A DNA stretch of 55,643 bases from Lachnospiraceae bacterium (GTDB lineage: Bacteria > Bacillota > Clostridia > Lachnospirales > Lachnospiraceae). Positions 55,220 through 55,643 of this stretch are shown here, one piece after another. The notes beneath the pieces were generated by a model, which ran no database searches, was not told where the DNA came from, and saw only the letters and a list, made by a program, of their open reading frames with translations. The number at the start of each line of letters is the position of its first letter. The first letter of the stretch is position 1. The translations under genes and the position numbers were made by a program. The stretch covers positions 1 through 55,643 of the forward strand of contig JAFTXD010000112.1 in NCBI GenBank assembly GCA_017461775.1. The letters run 5' to 3'.

Positions 55220-55249
55220 GCGTAAACGATAATAACCCTGCCCATAGGA

Positions 55250-55610
55250 GCTGACACAAAATAACGTAGGTTTCCTCAGGAGAACAACTCCCCTACGGAC
55301 TCCCGTCCTTTGGCTGCTTAAATTTCACAAAATCACGTCCGCGTTCTGTGATTATTCAAGTCTTCTCAAGGTTAGACAAGGGACCTTCACTGTTCGCATA
55401 CGACGGATTCCACAAAAAAACTTAGCTTTGTAAGGCTTCGGGGGATGGGGCTATATGGGGACGCTTACGAGAACTGCGTAGAAATTTCCAAAACCGCAGA
55501 TTGCGTTGTCCGACCTGTCCGTCCATCTTTCGACAAAAATAGGGCTATGTCCGACGGGAGGGAGACATTTTTATGTCTCACATCCGGCGAACATAGCCCT
55601 ATTTTTGCTC
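55250..55610 (+). ncRNA. Gene-free structured segment, possible unidentified RNA
   Basis: No ORF is supported here. Local complementary pairs recur in order: CGTAGG/CCTACG (55265-55296), GGAC/GTCC, AATCAC/GTGATT (around 55330-55355), CTTA/TAAG, CTGCG/CGCAG (around 55476-55499), then the terminal 17-bp hairpin. Base composition differs from the AT-rich gap to its left. The strand is inferred from the terminal hairpin. I could not match tmRNA, RNase P RNA, SRP RNA, 6S RNA or a riboswitch; the promoter is also unclear (GATAAT at 55228-55233 is the only candidate). Confidence 0.35.
55534..55607. terminator. Large terminator-like hairpin at the right end
   Basis: CAAAAATAGGGCTATGT (55534-55550) pairs exactly with ACATAGCCCTATTTTTG (55591-55607). 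The inside holds GAGACAT/ATGTCTC with a four-base loop. It has T-rich flanks on both strands, so it can stop transcription from either side. Confidence 0.8.
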
Positions 55611-55643
55611 GAATCTTGGACGAACACGAAATAATAAAACAAC

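Noticed and set aside
55271..55321. A frame ending Pro-Leu-Ala-Ala-stop that recalls a tmRNA tag
   Set aside because: No tRNA-like acceptor or T-arm and no CCA end are found at the expected distances, and the left neighbour (GntR gene and its promoter) occupies the place of a 5' half.

Overview
The window looks like chromosomal DNA of an anaerobic, spore-forming, saccharolytic clostridium, most probably a Lachnospiraceae member. Pointers are a pyruvate formate-lyase start, a GlgC/GlgD pair, SpoVG, SpoVT, CwlD- and SleB-type cell wall enzymes, DnaD with a DnaI-like loader, an F-type ATP synthase with AtpZ/AtpI, and AGGAGG-type ribosome binding sites. I saw no rRNA, tRNA, CRISPR array, insertion sequence or prophage.

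Layout. 1-2.2 kb: the start of pflB (minus), a small DUF1858 redox protein, mecA (minus) and two small ORFs. 2.2-10.5 kb: a GH18 wall hydrolase, a CwlD-like amidase, sua5 (broken by an apparent one-base frameshift), rpiB, upp, dCMP deaminase, a coiled-coil/SleB-type hydrolase and a GGDEF protein. 10.6-18.3 kb: a DUF402 protein, then the complete ATP synthase operon atpZ-I-B-E-F-H-A-G-D-C, whose c subunit carries a Na+-type ligand set. 18.5-22.6 kb: a small unknown protein, a methyltransferase and an 834-residue anchored protein with a degenerate C39-like end. 22.6-27.6 kb (minus): murC, dnaD, dnaI-like, prs, with a cluster of DnaA boxes in front of dnaD. 27.8-30.6 kb: glgC, glgD, spoVG. 30.7-37.3 kb: an AT-rich acyltransferase, pth, a 37-bp perfect hairpin, mfd and a PfkB sugar kinase. 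37.4-40.4 kb: xpaC, telA and a Cys-rich redox protein. 40.4-45.5 kb: two chemoreceptors, one fused to a PilZ domain, and a YitT protein. 45.6-49 kb: trxB and a secreted PL9 pectate lyase. 49.2-55.2 kb: a double hemerythrin, spoVT, an MBOAT/SGNH O-acylation pair, a DUF5808 membrane protein and its YtrA-type GntR regulator. The last ~400 bases hold no gene but look like a structured RNA ending in a strong hairpin.

How the parts fit together: wall remodelling and sporulation (GH18, CwlD, SleB-like, SpoVG, SpoVT), energy coupling (AtpA-H, probably Na+-driven), carbon storage and uptake (GlgC/D, PL9, sugar kinase), replication initiation (DnaD/DnaI under possible DnaA control) and c-di-GMP/chemotaxis signalling (GGDEF, MCP-PilZ).

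The least-explained signals are: an inverted repeat that would hide the spoVT ribosome binding site in read-through RNA but not in RNA from a forespore-type promoter; the DnaA-box cluster; the 37-bp hairpin between pth and mfd; the gene-free structured right end; a possibly leaderless first gene of the ATP synthase operon; and the sua5 frameshift.
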